From contig JAGYXB010000825.1 of the NCBI GenBank assembly GCA_022495005.1, positions 5,146,001 to 5,210,000 of the forward strand: a stretch of 64,000 nucleotides of DNA, in the 5' to 3' direction. Below the pieces are notes generated by a model. That model made no database searches and was not told the DNA's origin. It worked only from the letters and a program-made list of their open reading frames with translations. Both the position numbers and the translations under genes were made by a program. Positions within the stretch are counted from its first letter, which is position 1. Each line of letters opens with the position of its first letter. This stretch comes from Rhyacophila brunnea (lineage: Eukaryota; Arthropoda; Insecta; Trichoptera; Rhyacophilidae). This document shows positions 44,195 through 56,640 of this stretch, one piece after another.

Positions 44195-45098
44195 GTAATT
44201 AATACAAAAACCTATCTACAAAAAGTCTCAGATCGGTTATTCTTTTTAATTTATCTTACTAATCTAACCACCCTCGTATACACAAACTACAAAATTATAT
44301 AAGCTACAAAGCATTTGATTTTTCATGATTTAAAAAACTAAGAATGATAGAAAGATGAAATTTTCAACTTCTTAAAGTATAATCATTTTTCATATAAATA
44401 TATTTTTAAAAAATGTAATTTTGATCTATATAATTATATTAAAAAAATACTTTTTTTTTTTAAATCGACCCACTAACGTTTTTGTGTTACCAATAAATTT
44501 CCAAATTATCTTTGCAATTTGTTATTTACCTAATACAAAAACGTATCAACAAATTGGCAAGTTTTAATCAGTGGACAAAATAAGTTTTTTTCAAGATTAG
44601 ACTTTTTAGCAAAACTAGTATGGATAATAAAGTTTTTTTTCCATCGGAATGATTTTTTCTCTTTCAACAGTGAAAAGTTTTTAGAGATTCCTTGTACCTG
44701 ATGTTCATTATTCATAAAAAATGGGATATTATCATATGTTTTTGAGTTAACAAATATTACCTTTTTTATTTTTATGTAGTATTTCTTGTGAAAATCATTG
44801 TAAAATTACTTCAAAATGAAAAAGAAACAGTTTGACAGTTGAAAACAAGGTGAAACATGTGTGTTTTCAGACTGTCTGAAAAAAAAATATAAACACAAAA
44901 ACGTATAAGCTGATATTATGTTTTTGCTTTATTTTTTTTCGTTTAAATTATGAGATACGTTTTCAATTATTTCCTTACACATAGTATAGATAGAAATACG
45001 TCTTTTGTGTTACAGATACGTATAACCGATTATAGTGAACAATTCTGCATACTCGACTAAAAACCGCATTTTTGTAGATACGTTTTTGTGTTAATCAC
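44195..45098. mobile_element. MITE built from iterated acaaaaacgtat motifs
   Basis: The left end (gtaattaatacaaaaac, ctatctacaaaaa) and right end (tttttgtagatacg, tttttgtgttaatcac) are inverted copies. The same motif recurs internally: acgtttttgtgtta at 44476, taatacaaaaacgtatcaac at 44532, cacaaaaacgtata at 44895 and ttttgtgttacagatacgta at 45004. About 0.9 kb, AT-rich and non-coding. Confidence 0.6.
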
Positions 45099-45349
45099 AC
45101 ATCGCAATATAAGATATGGCTCCCAGTGAGAAAATGGGTGGCCATTTTTATAGAAACACTTCAACACAAATTGAAATAACTGTTTTAATTGAAATAGCAT
45201 TACTATACAGTTTTAAAAAAAAATAGGTTTTCACATAAACCATCATATTCGGAAATTCTTCTTCCATGAAATAAAAGCAAACTAGTTCAATGGAAACATT
45301 CTGTGACGTTGGCATATATATTGTAATATGCTCCCTCAGTGAACATCCC

Positions 45350-46960
45350 TTTCGCAGGTTGTTTAGTGAAAGAACACCTTCCTCGTCAACTCGCTGTACC
45401 TACTTGGAGTTGGCAGAAAGCATTAGTTGAGTCTTTGTTTGATGATAATGCTGAAATTTCTAATGTGTATATTTATTTTTTTCTTACGAGATAAGGAGTA
45501 TTGAAAAAGGGCCATACATATTTAAAGAAAAGATACATTGTTAATGGTTGTTATTTATTTATTTCTTCTTCGGCCATATCCGTTTATTATTCGTTTTGTG
45601 AGTTTGGTTTTATATTATCATTACAATGCTTGCAAACTATTGTTGCGTACACCTTGCCACTGTCTAAAATATTGCAAAAATCAGACAGTGACGTTTTAAC
45701 TGCCCTAACTTTTGTTGATGATGTTGTGAGTAGGGATTCCAATCCCGGGATCCCGAGCTATTTTCGATACCTATGAATCCCGGGATTCATAAACATAATC
45801 CCGAAACTTTCGGGATTGATTTTTTATCAATTTTTATGGAAAATAAAATAAAAACGAAAATATAACAGAAAAAATACTTTTAATAACAAATCACTACATT
45901 AGAAATAAACTGAGTTTGAATGAAGTTTGATTTATAACCATGTGTAAGTTGCCGATTCATTTTATTTTTTCACATAAATTAATAAAAATGAGAAAGATTG
46001 GAAAAAAACAACGCTTCGCACTATTAACAAAGTAATTCCACCATGATCTCATACGTTTTACGGCAGTTTCATATTTGGCTGACTAATTAGATTTTTGAAG
46101 CGGAAAGGCCATTACTACACCATGATTATTTTCTTTACTACTTTAAATCACGCTTATCCATTCATTAAGTCTTTACTATCAGAAACAGCAATCTCATATT
46201 AAATTCACATTATTATTTATATTACAATATTATTTACTCCATTAAACTTATGTATTTCCAAGATTGAACGTAGATATACAATATTATCAATAAATGTCTT
46301 AAATGGTATAAATTATACTAGATTTATTTTTGACCGATTTTATCAATGTTATTTGTAAATATAAAAAAATTATATTGACAATGGAAAAAATGCCAAATGT
46401 CAAATTGTAATCCCGAAATTCCGGGATCAGAATTTTGGCTCGGGATTGGATTCCCTATTTGTGAGTGAATTAAATAACGTTCGCAAAACAACAGAATCTT
46501 CATTTAAAGTTATTTATAACGAAGTGTGTGGAAAAGCCAATAACTTTAATGTTGAAATAAAAAAAACCGCGAACTACATCAAAACAAATACTGAGATGGT
46601 TACAGCTGATTCAGTAGAAGAGTATTTCAGAAGAACTATCTTTGTTCCATTTATTGACCAAATTTTATATTAAATCAGCTCAATGAACGTTTCATACGAC
46701 ATCACGAAGTACTGAAGCAGGTTTTAACTCTCCTTCCAAACGGAAAAGATACTCCAACAGAAAGTGCTTTGGAAGAACTGTGCATGAACTGTGCGAATTT
46801 TATGACTGTGATATTATGCCTTCTACAAAATGTTGCAATTTTTGAACGTCTAATTGAAATTATGGTATAAAAAGTTCGATAAATCAAATGCAGTCACTCT
46901 ATTCAGGAACACTGTTGATGCCATTTTAAAATGCGACAAAACTTATTTACCCCAACATCT
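45350..46960 (+). pseudogene. hAT transposase fragment (ZMYM1-like) split by a MITE
   Basis: The + strand reads FGFILSLQCLQTIVAYTLPL and SDSDVLTALTFVDDV up to 45730. It resumes after the MITE as SELNNVRKTTESSFKVIY and, with a shift, SVEEYFRRTIFVPFIDQILY, LNERFIRHHEVLKQVLTLLP and LEELCMNCANFM. These are blocks of the hAT transposases annotated as ZMYM1-like or 52-kDa repressor-like in insects. Stops and shifts, besides the MITE, show it is dead. Confidence 0.65.
45731..46457. mobile_element. hAT-type MITE inserted in a hAT transposase
   Basis: The ends tagggattccaatcccg and cgggattggattcccta are inverted. They are flanked by gttgtgag (45723-45730) and tttgtgag (46458-46465), a 7/8 duplication. 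Removing the MITE and one duplicate joins VDDVV to SELNN in one reading frame of the host transposase. The element is 727 bp and non-coding. Confidence 0.8.
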
Positions 46961-47145
46961 TTAATTTATTTTTAATTAATTAAATTATTTAAACTATTTT
47001 ATTATTTTAATTAAAATTAATTTATTTAAAATATTTGGAATACTTGCCGTCACAACATGCGTCAGTGAATTTCAACCTTACGCCTTTTAAAAACATACCT
47101 AAGGTCTACCATGACGCAGTCAAGATTAAATGGAATGGCATTACA

Positions 47146-47381
47146 GGCCATCCATGGACTGAAACCGTATGCGGTTTCGAACCGTGTGCAATACTAAGCT
47201 TATCTTTTCTGTTCATGGAAATAAATTTTCACAAAGTATATTATAAGCATCTGATCGTATCCGTTCATACCATACACTAACACTTATAAATTTGGTGAAA
47301 ATATATTTTCATGAAAAAAAATCATAAGTTTAGTATGGCACACGGATCCAAACCACATACGGTTTCAGTCTATGGATGGCT
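47146..47381. mobile_element. Foldback MITE with ~57-bp inverted arms
   Basis: The left arm 47146-47202 (ggccatccatggactgaaac, cgtatgcggttt) is matched inversely at 47325-47381 (aaaccacatacggtttcag, tctatggatggc). About 120 bp of loop separates the arms. No target duplication was found. Confidence 0.65.
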
Positions 47382-47617
47382 TCTTACTTTATATACACAG
47401 AGAGATTAAAGTAACAACGGTCGAAGTAATTCAAGAGCTTTGTAAAAAGAAAAGAATACTCTTTTGAAAAGATTTTGTTATGTAAATAAAATTATCAAAT
47501 CCTACTAAATGTTTGGTTTTCATTTGCATGAAAAATATATTTTACCTTCCTACTTTTGGCTCCCCCCAATATTAAATCCCGGGTGCGCCACTGGATAGAG
47601 GAGTGCCCAAACTAAAA

Positions 47618-48260
47618 GGCCCCATACACGGATCCACATTGTTTTTAAATTTGTTTTCTATTGATAGTACCTAATATTTAATTAAAATATGTCGTTTTCT
47701 ACTGAGTATTTATTTAAATTATGTTTATTTATAATCACAAACTAGTTTTTACTTATATGTAACTAATTGAAACAGTGAATTATTATAATATATACCTACA
47801 TATCGTTTTCTATTGGATATTTATTGATATATGTATAGACGCTTTTTCTAGGGCCCGTCGAAATGTAAATATATTAATAATTATTGTCTCACATTTATTA
47901 CGAAAAATCACTTCAAATAAGGTGCAAACAAAACATCTTTTTATATACTCTATCTAGTGTTTTAAATAATTCAATAAATTCTAACAAAAAGTCTTTGGAC
48001 CACGACGCCATTTTGGTTAACACACACATAAACATACGATTGATAGTATCACGCACCGGCACAAGTCCCACACGGATGCTGTTCAAGCACCGACTGAAGG
48101 GATTGGCCACACACGATCCGGTCAGGCGGATCTAATTGAATCCCTTCAGTCGCTCCGGCCGCCGGACGCGCATAGAACTCGAGGCCAAAATACCCACACA
48201 TGTACGGATTTCCATCCGGTCAGTCGAAACTGAAGGTAAAACTGATCATGTATGGGGCCC
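47618..48260. mobile_element. MITE with ggccccatacac ends
   Basis: The left end ggccccatacacggatcc is matched inversely by gatcatgtatggggccc at the right. Right-hand interior (48050-48200) is GC-rich and contains its own inverted pair, ctgaagggattgg / aatcccttcagtcg. The GGGCC ends would fit a Harbinger MITE, but no clean TWA duplication is visible. Confidence 0.5.
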
Positions 48261-48599
48261 TTAATTCCATTCCTCTTTCGGGCATATACCTAAATTGCTA
48301 CATTCATCACTGTTTTGATATCGTATGGGTACCTACATATCCATTTCATTATTATCATCATCAATTTGGCTCAATCCACTTCTGGATAAAGGTTTCCCTG
48401 GCTGATTCTATTCCTCGCAGACATGTGTATTACTGTATTTATAAAAAAATCGTGATATTATATTCATATCCATTTCATTATTGCCATGCCATGATCTATT
48501 AGGTACTTATTTAATTTAATAAGACGTCATTTTTTAGTACTTTTTCCACTTTTAATTAATAAGTCTGGACCAGTTTCGTGCGCCACAGAGGGATTATTA

Positions 48600-49770
48600 A
48601 TTAAATGTATTGTGTTATTAAATATTGATTCATCATAAATATTTCTTTGATATTGAAATGTTATTGTAAGTACTTATTGCTTCATATTTTGTTTTATGTT
48701 AATAATTTAAAATATTTTGTATAGTTCTGAGGTAAGGAATGGTGTGAGATGGGGTAGGTAGGTTGCAATGAGTAGAAGGATTTGTGCGTGATAAAGTGGT
48801 CCCAGTTTATTTCCCTTAACCATCAAAAAGATACAATCGTTAATAAACACTAGTACAATAAGATTAATGAATTTTACAATTAATAATAAAATTATGTGGG
48901 TGTGTTGCGAGAAACGTTACCAATCGTGATATCGTAGATGCGACTGTAGGTTAGAACGGCTTTAGTACTTTTGATAATTTGATCATTCGCACCCTTGATT
49001 TTTATAGTGAATTGAGACAAAGGAAACACCAAGTTGGCTTTAGACGAATGACCGATGAGTGCATGGCATTGTAAACAATTTCTTAGAATTATGTCTCTGT
49101 TTGCATTTTAATATTTTGATAATCACGATTCTTTCGTAAATTATAAACAATTGATTTTAATTTGAACAATTATGCAGTTTCGATAATTGAATAAGATTGA
49201 TTTTCATACAAAAAACTGTTGTGCATATCATAGCAAACTTACATACCTAGCATTATTTCTTAATTTGTGATATTATTGACTCATTAAATTATTATATTAT
49301 TCTGCTGAATTAGCTTTCTATTGAAATTTGATTGACTCACATAAATCGCTCGTTTTGTAATTTTAACAATATTATGTTGCAAGATACATTGTATTTTAAA
49401 ATTAATGGTTTCCTACCAAGTTATGCTGGATGGTAGGATTTTAAAACAAACTTAAGATGCTAACTTAAAAGTACACTCTGCCTGGAGATCCGTGAAGCAC
49501 CCACAGTTCCTTAGTGATGTAGTATGAAATCATAATATCCAATTTCATTAATGTTAATTTAATTGTTATTGACAAAGTATTATTGCCGGATAATTCAATG
49601 TACCTTTTGGTAAATGATTGTGTCGCCTTTTGAATTTGTTTTAATAAAATGCCTGTTTTGTAAATTCACTTAAAAATGTCCCTCTGAGGCGGACAAAACC
49701 TGTCCAGATTTATTTATTAAAAGTGGAAAAAGCACTAAAAAATTGTATTTTATTAAATTAAATCAATAAT
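48600..49770. repeat. Dispersed repeat R4, copy B, split by repeat R5
   Basis: 48600-48725 and 49560-49770 are the two halves of R4 (copy A at 32120-32518). The piece between (48727 to about 49540) partly matches 14840-15248, so R5 inserted into R4 here. An inverted relative of the R4 end also lies at 48525-48600 (gtactttttccactttt, agtctggaccag). Confidence 0.55.
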
Positions 49771-49904
49771 ACAAAGCATTTCCACCATGATTTGAAAGTT
49801 AACACAATAAAATATAGATATAGATCTATTGCTAGATGAAGGCCTTTCCAAACTGATATTCTTCTGAGTTCTATGAATTACGTTGCTATTCATATTTTTA
49901 CAAC

Positions 49905-50345
49905 GTTTTTATTAGTTCGTATTCTTATTTTTCCGGTGGTTGATGGTCCGGTGGTTGTTTGTCCGGTACAAATCTTGCAATCGATTTTTAATTAACTTCC
50001 CGACTTGCTAGACATTTGAAACTTTTAGAATATATCAGAACACGATGCCAATGCATTTTTAATACTTATAGCCATCTTTAAGTAGAATTGAATTCATTTT
50101 CAGTTAATTCTGTTTTTTATGAAAAGTTATTTCGACACCATTATTGGTTGCTAGGAAATTATTAATATACACGTGCATTACTATGGAAATCAATATGAGT
50201 GTCAAAATGACATTCCGGTATTATTTCTATCAAATACAAATTTTTTTGAACGTTTAAGCTAGTCAAGTCAAGTTTATATAATTCAACAGAAAATTTAAAA
50301 ACGTTGTAAGTATATAAAAAGTTCTTTTTATCTTGTGATTATTAA
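49905..50345 (+). repeat. Dispersed repeat R3, copy B
   Basis: Same family as 27830-28445 and 62865-63275. This copy has an extra ggtggttgatggtccggt unit at its start and lacks the MITE found in copy A. Confidence 0.7.
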
Positions 50346-50942
50346 TATTAAATTCGGCGTTTAAAAATCGAATACAAAATATACTTACAAACTTTATTTT
50401 GATCTGCCGTAAACATTCAAAATTGGGGTTGGCTGGAATGGTAATTTGTAAAGTAAGTAAAAAATAAATAAATATGTAGGTAGGTGTCAATAATTGCGGC
50501 CAAGTAGGAAAATGAAATCAAACGAACATATTTTGACTTGTGTATTATATTCATTATTACACGGATTTATTGTATTAATTTTATTACCATTTTTGTGCAT
50601 TTCTTTTCGAAAACAAAAACTCATGTATCACTTTATGTATTCAGGCAGTTAATAAAATTATTAAAATAAGTTAACCGTCTGAACTGTCAAAAAATTTTAT
50701 CTTTTAACAGACCCTCAGTTTTGGCTGTGTTAACGTTTAGAGCGAGATAGAGTACGTCAACTACATATCTGTATACCAGAGGTATATTACGGTATGTTAC
50801 AGGAGAGACGAATTTGTGATTTTTGGTACATTCAACTTCTGGCATTCGTGAATGGATAGAGACGTGCTAAAGTGCTAACTGTTATCATATAGAAATATCT
50901 GCGCAGATCCTAATGATGCGATACGTATAAAAATTAGCAGAA
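50346..50942. other. 3' flank of gene 2
   Basis: AT-rich sequence with no recognisable gene or element. It would include the 3' UTR of gene 2 on the minus strand; I see no AATAAA close to the stop. Confidence 0.4.
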
Positions 50943-51154
50943 CTAAGGATACAATAATATTATGTCGTTTATAAAATCCTTCTGGTCAATTGGTTTTGTG
51001 AAAGCAGAGTAGGTTCCACTACTGCATAAATCACCTACGGTACTGCCTTCAGGTGATGTACTGACGATGCCTCTGAGGTACCAGGTCTCGGTATACTTAT
51101 ATGTAGCATTTACCACCAATCCACCACCACTGTCACCTTTACAAACGCCAGTAC
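50943..51154 (-). CDS. Gene 2, terminal exon with catalytic serine
   Basis: Minus strand; acceptor ctgtttttag, phase 1, stop tag at 50945-50943. It encodes GTGVCKGDSGGGLVV with the catalytic serine, WYLRGIVSTSPEG and DLCSSGTYSAFTK, ending DIILLYP. The exon is 212 bp, the same as in gene 1, although small compensating indels and many substitutions separate the two. As in gene 1, the residue six before the serine is Gly. The exon is the 3' end of a paralogous ModSP-like protease running toward gene 1. Confidence 0.92.
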
Positions 51155-52935
51155 CTAAAAACAGAATAATAACCGTCCAAAAATAGCTATGTTCATACAT
51201 TTGTCAGCAGATCTGTATTTATTCTCTAAACCAATTGCATAATTTAATTTTTCATAAATATAGTATGGAAGAAGCTTGCGAATGGAAGCCACAGTGTTGT
51301 GATAAAAATGAGAACGCACATTAAAAATGAAATTTCCAAAGTACCTACTATTTGTTTTATCTAAATGCCACATTTTTTAACACATCCACTTCAATGTATA
51401 CATTCTCGAAATGTCTTCAGTTCGAATTGAGTAAATTTTACAGTTCATCATTTATTAGTTCCAGCGGATCTATTACATACTCTCTATCTCGCTTTAAATT
51501 TTATCTCAGCCAAGAGATGTGCTGTTAAAATATAGCACTTATTGTAACAATTACAACCAACTTATTGTAATTGTTACAATAAGTGCTAATACTTTGATAC
51601 AAACCTACCATAAGTTTGATAATATTTATCACTTTATCACTTTAGCGGTCAATAAGTATAGAATAGACCATATCAATTTCAAAATCGTGTTTCCTATAAG
51701 ACACCATACATAATTTAATAATTAACATTTTTCCACCAACCTGTCACATATTAATGTTAATATCGTAAATACTTTCTACATGCCTACTCAATAATATGCA
51801 AACATAAGGCACTGGCGTCTAATAAGTTTTGTGAAAATATTGCATATTATTTCCCCCCTTAGACAAAATATATAATACTATACTACACTACCTTATAGTT
51901 GCCACCAAACCAACCCGCCCCGCACGACGCTCGGTCTTAATCGAGCGTATCACAAGGCCCTTTGCTTAGATGTGAAACATCAGCAGTTGTTTACGCCTGG
52001 AAATGTCTCAGGAGCACATCCCCAAGTCTCGGACTTCGCCACGCACTCAAGTGTGCTTTGATTGAGTTTACTGAGACTCAATGTAATAAAAAGTGCCCAT
52101 GGTTCTACGATAAATAAATCTGAAAAGAGGTAGGCTTTGGAGATCTGAGAAATAGAGCACACTTGTCAGGTATACTTACGAAAAATAAGAAGATAATACG
52201 ATATTACTACTAATGAATAGGTACACACTAATGACAACGACGCACTAATACAATGAAACTTCAAAAACTCACTGACATCATCAAATTGAGCGATGACTTT
52301 AAGTTACGTATTTTTCAAAACTTATACATTAATATGCGATAAAACGTCATTGAAATTATTTTTTTAAATTATCTAATTATTAATTATTTTTGACAAAGTG
52401 CAGTCATGACAACAATATTAAGCGCGAAGGTTTTAGACTCTGCGATAGGAGCCTACCATTTTTCATATTATTCGGTAGACTGACTGAGGTTACGTGAATA
52501 AGTCCATACGAAAAAATATCACAATTCCTTGACAAATAACCAGACATTTGTTTACGTTAACACAGATGGCGCGCTGTCCTATATTTTTTTAAACCTTTAC
52601 AGATTGTTTTGTAATCTGTATAATACATTCTTACATATTATACGACATCTACCGTTGGCAAATTAAATTATTTTTATATATTGTAAAATAAGTAAGTGAA
52701 TATATAAATTTAATATGTCAATTTGCAATTAAAAAATATTTTTCTTAAGAAGGTAGGCTTTAAATAATCGCCTAGTATGGAGTCATCGCCACTGACACAC
52801 GGTGATAACATAGTTAACTTACATGCTTCGTATTCTATCGCTAGATATAGCTAATAGCATTGCGCTCCTCATTAATGAGGTTGCAATCGTAAATGGTGAC
52901 TCGAGGAAGTGGAGGGGTATGTAATATGTACTCAC
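51155..52935. other. Gene 2 intron with palindromic repeat
   Basis: Contains the palindrome at 51534-51587, a GC-richer block at 51900-52160 with a small hairpin (cgctcg…cgagcg at 51929-51948), and otherwise AT-rich sequence. No other gene is seen. Confidence 0.45.
51534..51587. repeat. Short perfect palindromic repeat, copy 2
   Basis: agcacttattgtaacaatt and aattgttacaataagtgct form perfect 19-base inverted arms around a 16-base loop. Copy 1 is at 5988-6041 with matching upstream flank, so it is a dispersed foldback element. Confidence 0.8.
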
Positions 52936-53098
52936 CATTAAGGAATCCTGCACAAAGTTTCCCATTGTTAATATGCCTATGAAATGCGGGAGGCGATTTA
53001 TTTATGCATTCTAATCTGCTAACGATTGGCATCCATGTTGTTTTTAATACATCAGCTGCTTGTTGCACATTTTTGTGCACCAGACCAAATCCTGCTAC
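52936..53098 (-). CDS. Gene 2, exon with VAGFG segment
   Basis: Minus strand; acceptor aattatag, donor ATG|gtgagt, 163 bp, phase 0 to 1, all identical to the gene 1 exon. It encodes VAGFGLVHKNV, VLKTTWMPIVSRLECINK and NGKLCAGFLNG. Cysteine positions match gene 1. A hAT-type MITE ends 47 bp from the acceptor. Confidence 0.92.
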
Positions 53099-53145
53099 CT
53101 ATAATTGAATATTAATAATAATTATCGACATGATTGTGGTAGAAT

Positions 53146-53857
53146 TAGGGATCGCAATACCGAATGAATATATCAATACCGATGTTTCGGTATTTCTTAT
53201 TGAATACCAGTATTAACACCGGTATTCGTCAAACCGTATTATAGAAAAAAAGAAATTCCTATCAAAAAATAGAACTGTGTTGCTGAGTTTCAAAACCCGC
53301 TATAAAAATTTATTTCAAACACTATTTTATAGCAACATACCGACATTTATTATGTTGACCTTTATAAATATATATAGATCGTAATATTATAGAACTGCTA
53401 ATTTTTACAAATTGATTAGTATAAATCCGGGTACAGGAAAATCTCTCTCAAATTCAACGTTTGTCGGATGAACTATCAACGTTGGATTGATAAGTAATAT
53501 AGTTGGAAATATTTGCCTCGAATGTTTTCTTTTTCGGAATTTGTTAATAATTTATCGGGATAATTCTATAAGTAGGTAGGTATATTTGAGGGATTTTGTT
53601 TTAATATTGTTTAAATTTTGTTGGTTTTAATCAATGTATTTGCGTTTTGGCAGCATAAAACTTATACATTAAATTTAATATACAATATAGTTGTAGGTAA
53701 GTAATGAAAAAAATAGCATTAAATTCATTTTCGAAAAACATAAACGTTTACGCTTCCTAATACCGAAAATACCGGTATTTTGGATTATTGAAACCGGTAT
53801 TTTGGTATCGAAAAATAATTAAATTCCGGTTCTTAAATACCGGTATTGCAATCCCTA
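53146..53857. mobile_element. hAT-type MITE, intact-length relative of 18995-21810
   Basis: Ends tagggatcgcaatacc and ggtattgcaatcccta. The interior (gaactgctaatttttacaaa, aaatctctct.aaattcaacg, aatttaatatacaatata) matches both outer parts of the 18995 element. Flanks ggtagaat and tgtggaat agree at 6 of 8 bases, suggesting an older insertion. Length 712 bp. Confidence 0.75.
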
Positions 53858-54679
53858 TGTGGAATATACTATCGAAATTCATTACAAAATATTTACTAAA
53901 TAAACAATATTATTGTACCTCCCCTATGAATAAGATAGTCCCATTGTATATACTGTTGGGGATGTTAGGGTGTGGAGATAAAATCGGAATTGCTTGGATA
54001 ACCGGACGGGTGAGTTTATTTATCGATACAAGAATACATAAATGCAACGATAAAAATGACAGGGTTACAATCATATGAGTAAAAAAAAAACAGTGCAGAG
54101 CAATCGCGACGATCTCGTGCTCAGACCGAGCCGCGATCCGAAAGCAACGACTACCGATCTACTGTTAACGATAGAACGAATGGCGGAATTATGGTGGTCG
54201 AGTATCTATGATCAAATGACGGGCCAGGAGTGAAGAGACTGATCAAGTGAGACGGAGACCACTTATCAATCGTCCTTAGCTTTTTGTACAAATGAAATCA
54301 ATACATTACATGAGTCACTGTTTATCGAGGTTAATAAATCAAACTAATCATTGTTGAACTAGGTTATGATTAAGAAACCTGCTGATCGTAGTGTCTTGCG
54401 GCTACGAGGTGTTTTGATGTCCACGCATGAGACAGCCAATTGCTATATTACCTGTAACAAAACACAATTGATAGTTGAATGACTTGTTGATTATACGTTG
54501 TCGAAAATCATGCCAACCAACGGCGGCTCCTCTAATACCATGCAAGTGCAACGCACTGCCTGCATTTTTGAAGACATCGCTCAACTTTTCATTTCATAGT
54601 ATAAATAAACAAAGACATATTTAATTTACCATCTGAGAAGTCGGTAAGAGAACACGGTAGCTTTCGGTGATTGACGTAA
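53858..54679. other. Unclassified gene 2 intron sequence
   Basis: GC-richer from about 54090 to 54260 and 54400 to 54570. No convincing protein. It may belong with 55370-55730 to an LTR retrotransposon remnant (a possible tgttgg start near 53952 and ccctaca-type end near 55727), but this is weak. Confidence 0.3.
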
Positions 54680-55035
54680 TCATGAAAAGACGCTTTACGA
54701 CCTTACGTGGCTAGGACACGTGCTCCGGATGCCACCAAAAAGTGTGATACGTCGTACCCTTATGGCACAGCTTCAAGGGTTTCGTCGCCATGGCCGGCCC
54801 TCACTCACCCTGCAGCGGTGCCACAAAAGCGACCAACGTGATGCAGGTCTGACATGGCGGGAGGCGCAAGAGTTGGCGATGGACCAAGGGAAGTGGCGCG
54901 AACTTGTGCTTGCCCTATGCTCCAATGCTGGGTAGTGACAGGGTGAAAGAAGAAGATCTTCTCTTTATAGAAGGTAAACCATTGCGCACTACCAGAAAAT
55001 GCTATTCTGAAGACCACCGGCCGCCACTGATGCTG
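54680..55035 (+). pseudogene. LINE C-terminal fragment, copy B
   Basis: The + strand reads LRMPPKSVIRRTLMAQ, GFRRHGRPSLTLQRC and AGLTWREAQELAMDQGKWREL, matching copy A (19288-19660, opposite strand) including the 3' untranslated part to ggccgccactgatgc. 5'-truncated. Confidence 0.7.
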
Positions 55036-56139
55036 ACCAGGCATAAGGTTGTTGGTCGCTACAGACTCATAAAATTATTTTGGCTAGCATCATCATTGAC
55101 ATATGACCAATGTCATTAGTTGACTACAACAGAAGATAATCCCGACTGAATTGAAACTTTCAGACGACTTGCACTGACAATATCAATAGAAAAACTGGCA
55201 GATCGTTTAGATTTTTTTTATTTTATACAACGCCGACAGCCAGTGAATTGTCCAATTATCGCATACTCAATAAAATAGCTGATCGGCAATTTATTGAACA
55301 GTCATTTCAACATATTATTCAATATTGCGTACGTATTGACGATTGAAATAGCGGATCATAATTCATTGGAAAGGAAACTATCATAACTTCCCAGACTGCG
55401 AATATCTCGCCGGATGGTATCTTGCACTATCGACGTACCTGTCTTAGTATCAATCTTATTCCGATCAATCTTCATGTCAGTCTCTCTTTCGCTCCTCACA
55501 GCATCTCATCCACTGATCCTCGGACCTCGGACCAGAAACATAATTCGTCTATCATAACTCTTGTAACATAGCTATTGTTTACTGGCTGTTTACGCTGCGA
55601 AATAAACTCTCTCCTCCATTCATCGGAGCAACCACCAATCTGACTTATCATCACAACTCTGGGTCACCTCATAAAGCGGTCTCATCATTTTACAACGAGA
55701 CCCCCAAATATTGTAATCCTACATATTCAATCCAATCATTACCATGTATTATGGTATTATACAATTTTTATTCGATTGTCGCCATCATTTTATTATATAC
55801 TATAATTTGAAGAACATATTTGGATGTTTGTATGTACCGTCCTGCAGTTTTTCTTTATACAAATCCATACGCGCAGTCAGATTTCGACAAAATTTGAAGA
55901 CTAGATGGAAGCCGATGAGTCGGCGTGCGTGGTCTGGGTCTCGAATTTCAGATTTAATCCTTAAAATTTAACCCGTTGCACCCCGGAGACAGTTTTACGG
56001 TTTTTGCGGAAAAAGCCGCCGCGTACTTGAAACGCGGAAGTTATGCTGCAATCCCTTTTTTTTATTGAAAATGTCGCTTGAATGTGTACATTTTTATTTC
56101 AGCTAGATCGGATGTCAAATGACAAAGTTAGATGCAAAT
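55036..56139. other. Unclassified gene 2 intron sequence
   Basis: No gene recognised. The block 55370-55730 has higher GC and an aataaactctctcctcc segment that could be an LTR polyadenylation region. Evidence is insufficient for a call. Confidence 0.35.
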
Positions 56140-56640
56140 AATTCGTGGGTCGAGATGTGTAGTCAGGTAAGTCACAAAACAGCAAAAATGAGATATGAAT
56201 GCCAATATACTAAAAAAAAAAATCTTTCGTTGTGTGTAGTCAGGTAAGTCGTACGTCTCACCATTGGCGAGATGCATTTTCAGTCAAAACATATTTTTTA
56301 TTTTATGGGGTGTGTACAGTTAAGTCACATGAGTAGTCAGATAAGTCAACATTTTGTGTGACTTACCTTACTACTCATAGTTGGCTTACCTTCAAACGTC
56401 ATACCTACTCAGTGTTGATTTTGGCGAATCTAGCGTATTTTTTAAGATATTTTGAGAAATTTTGAAATAAAATAACAACCGAACGTAAGTAAAATAGTCA
56501 TATTATAAATATGACTTATAAAAATAAGTAGGTATGTGTATTAATTTGTAAAATATACAAAAATTATCAAATTTATCGAATTTGATTTATTTAAATCTAA
56601 AAACACGTACACAATATCTAAACAAATAATCTTGCTTCTA

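Noticed and set aside
45501..45776. 91-codon frame taken as an intact gene
   Set aside because: Its last part is MITE sequence and its middle part is a hAT transposase fragment, so it is a chimera of two elements.
53952..55728. A solo LTR or LTR retrotransposon
   Set aside because: TG...CA-like edges and an aataaa are present but no primer binding site, no gag/pol and no target duplication were found.
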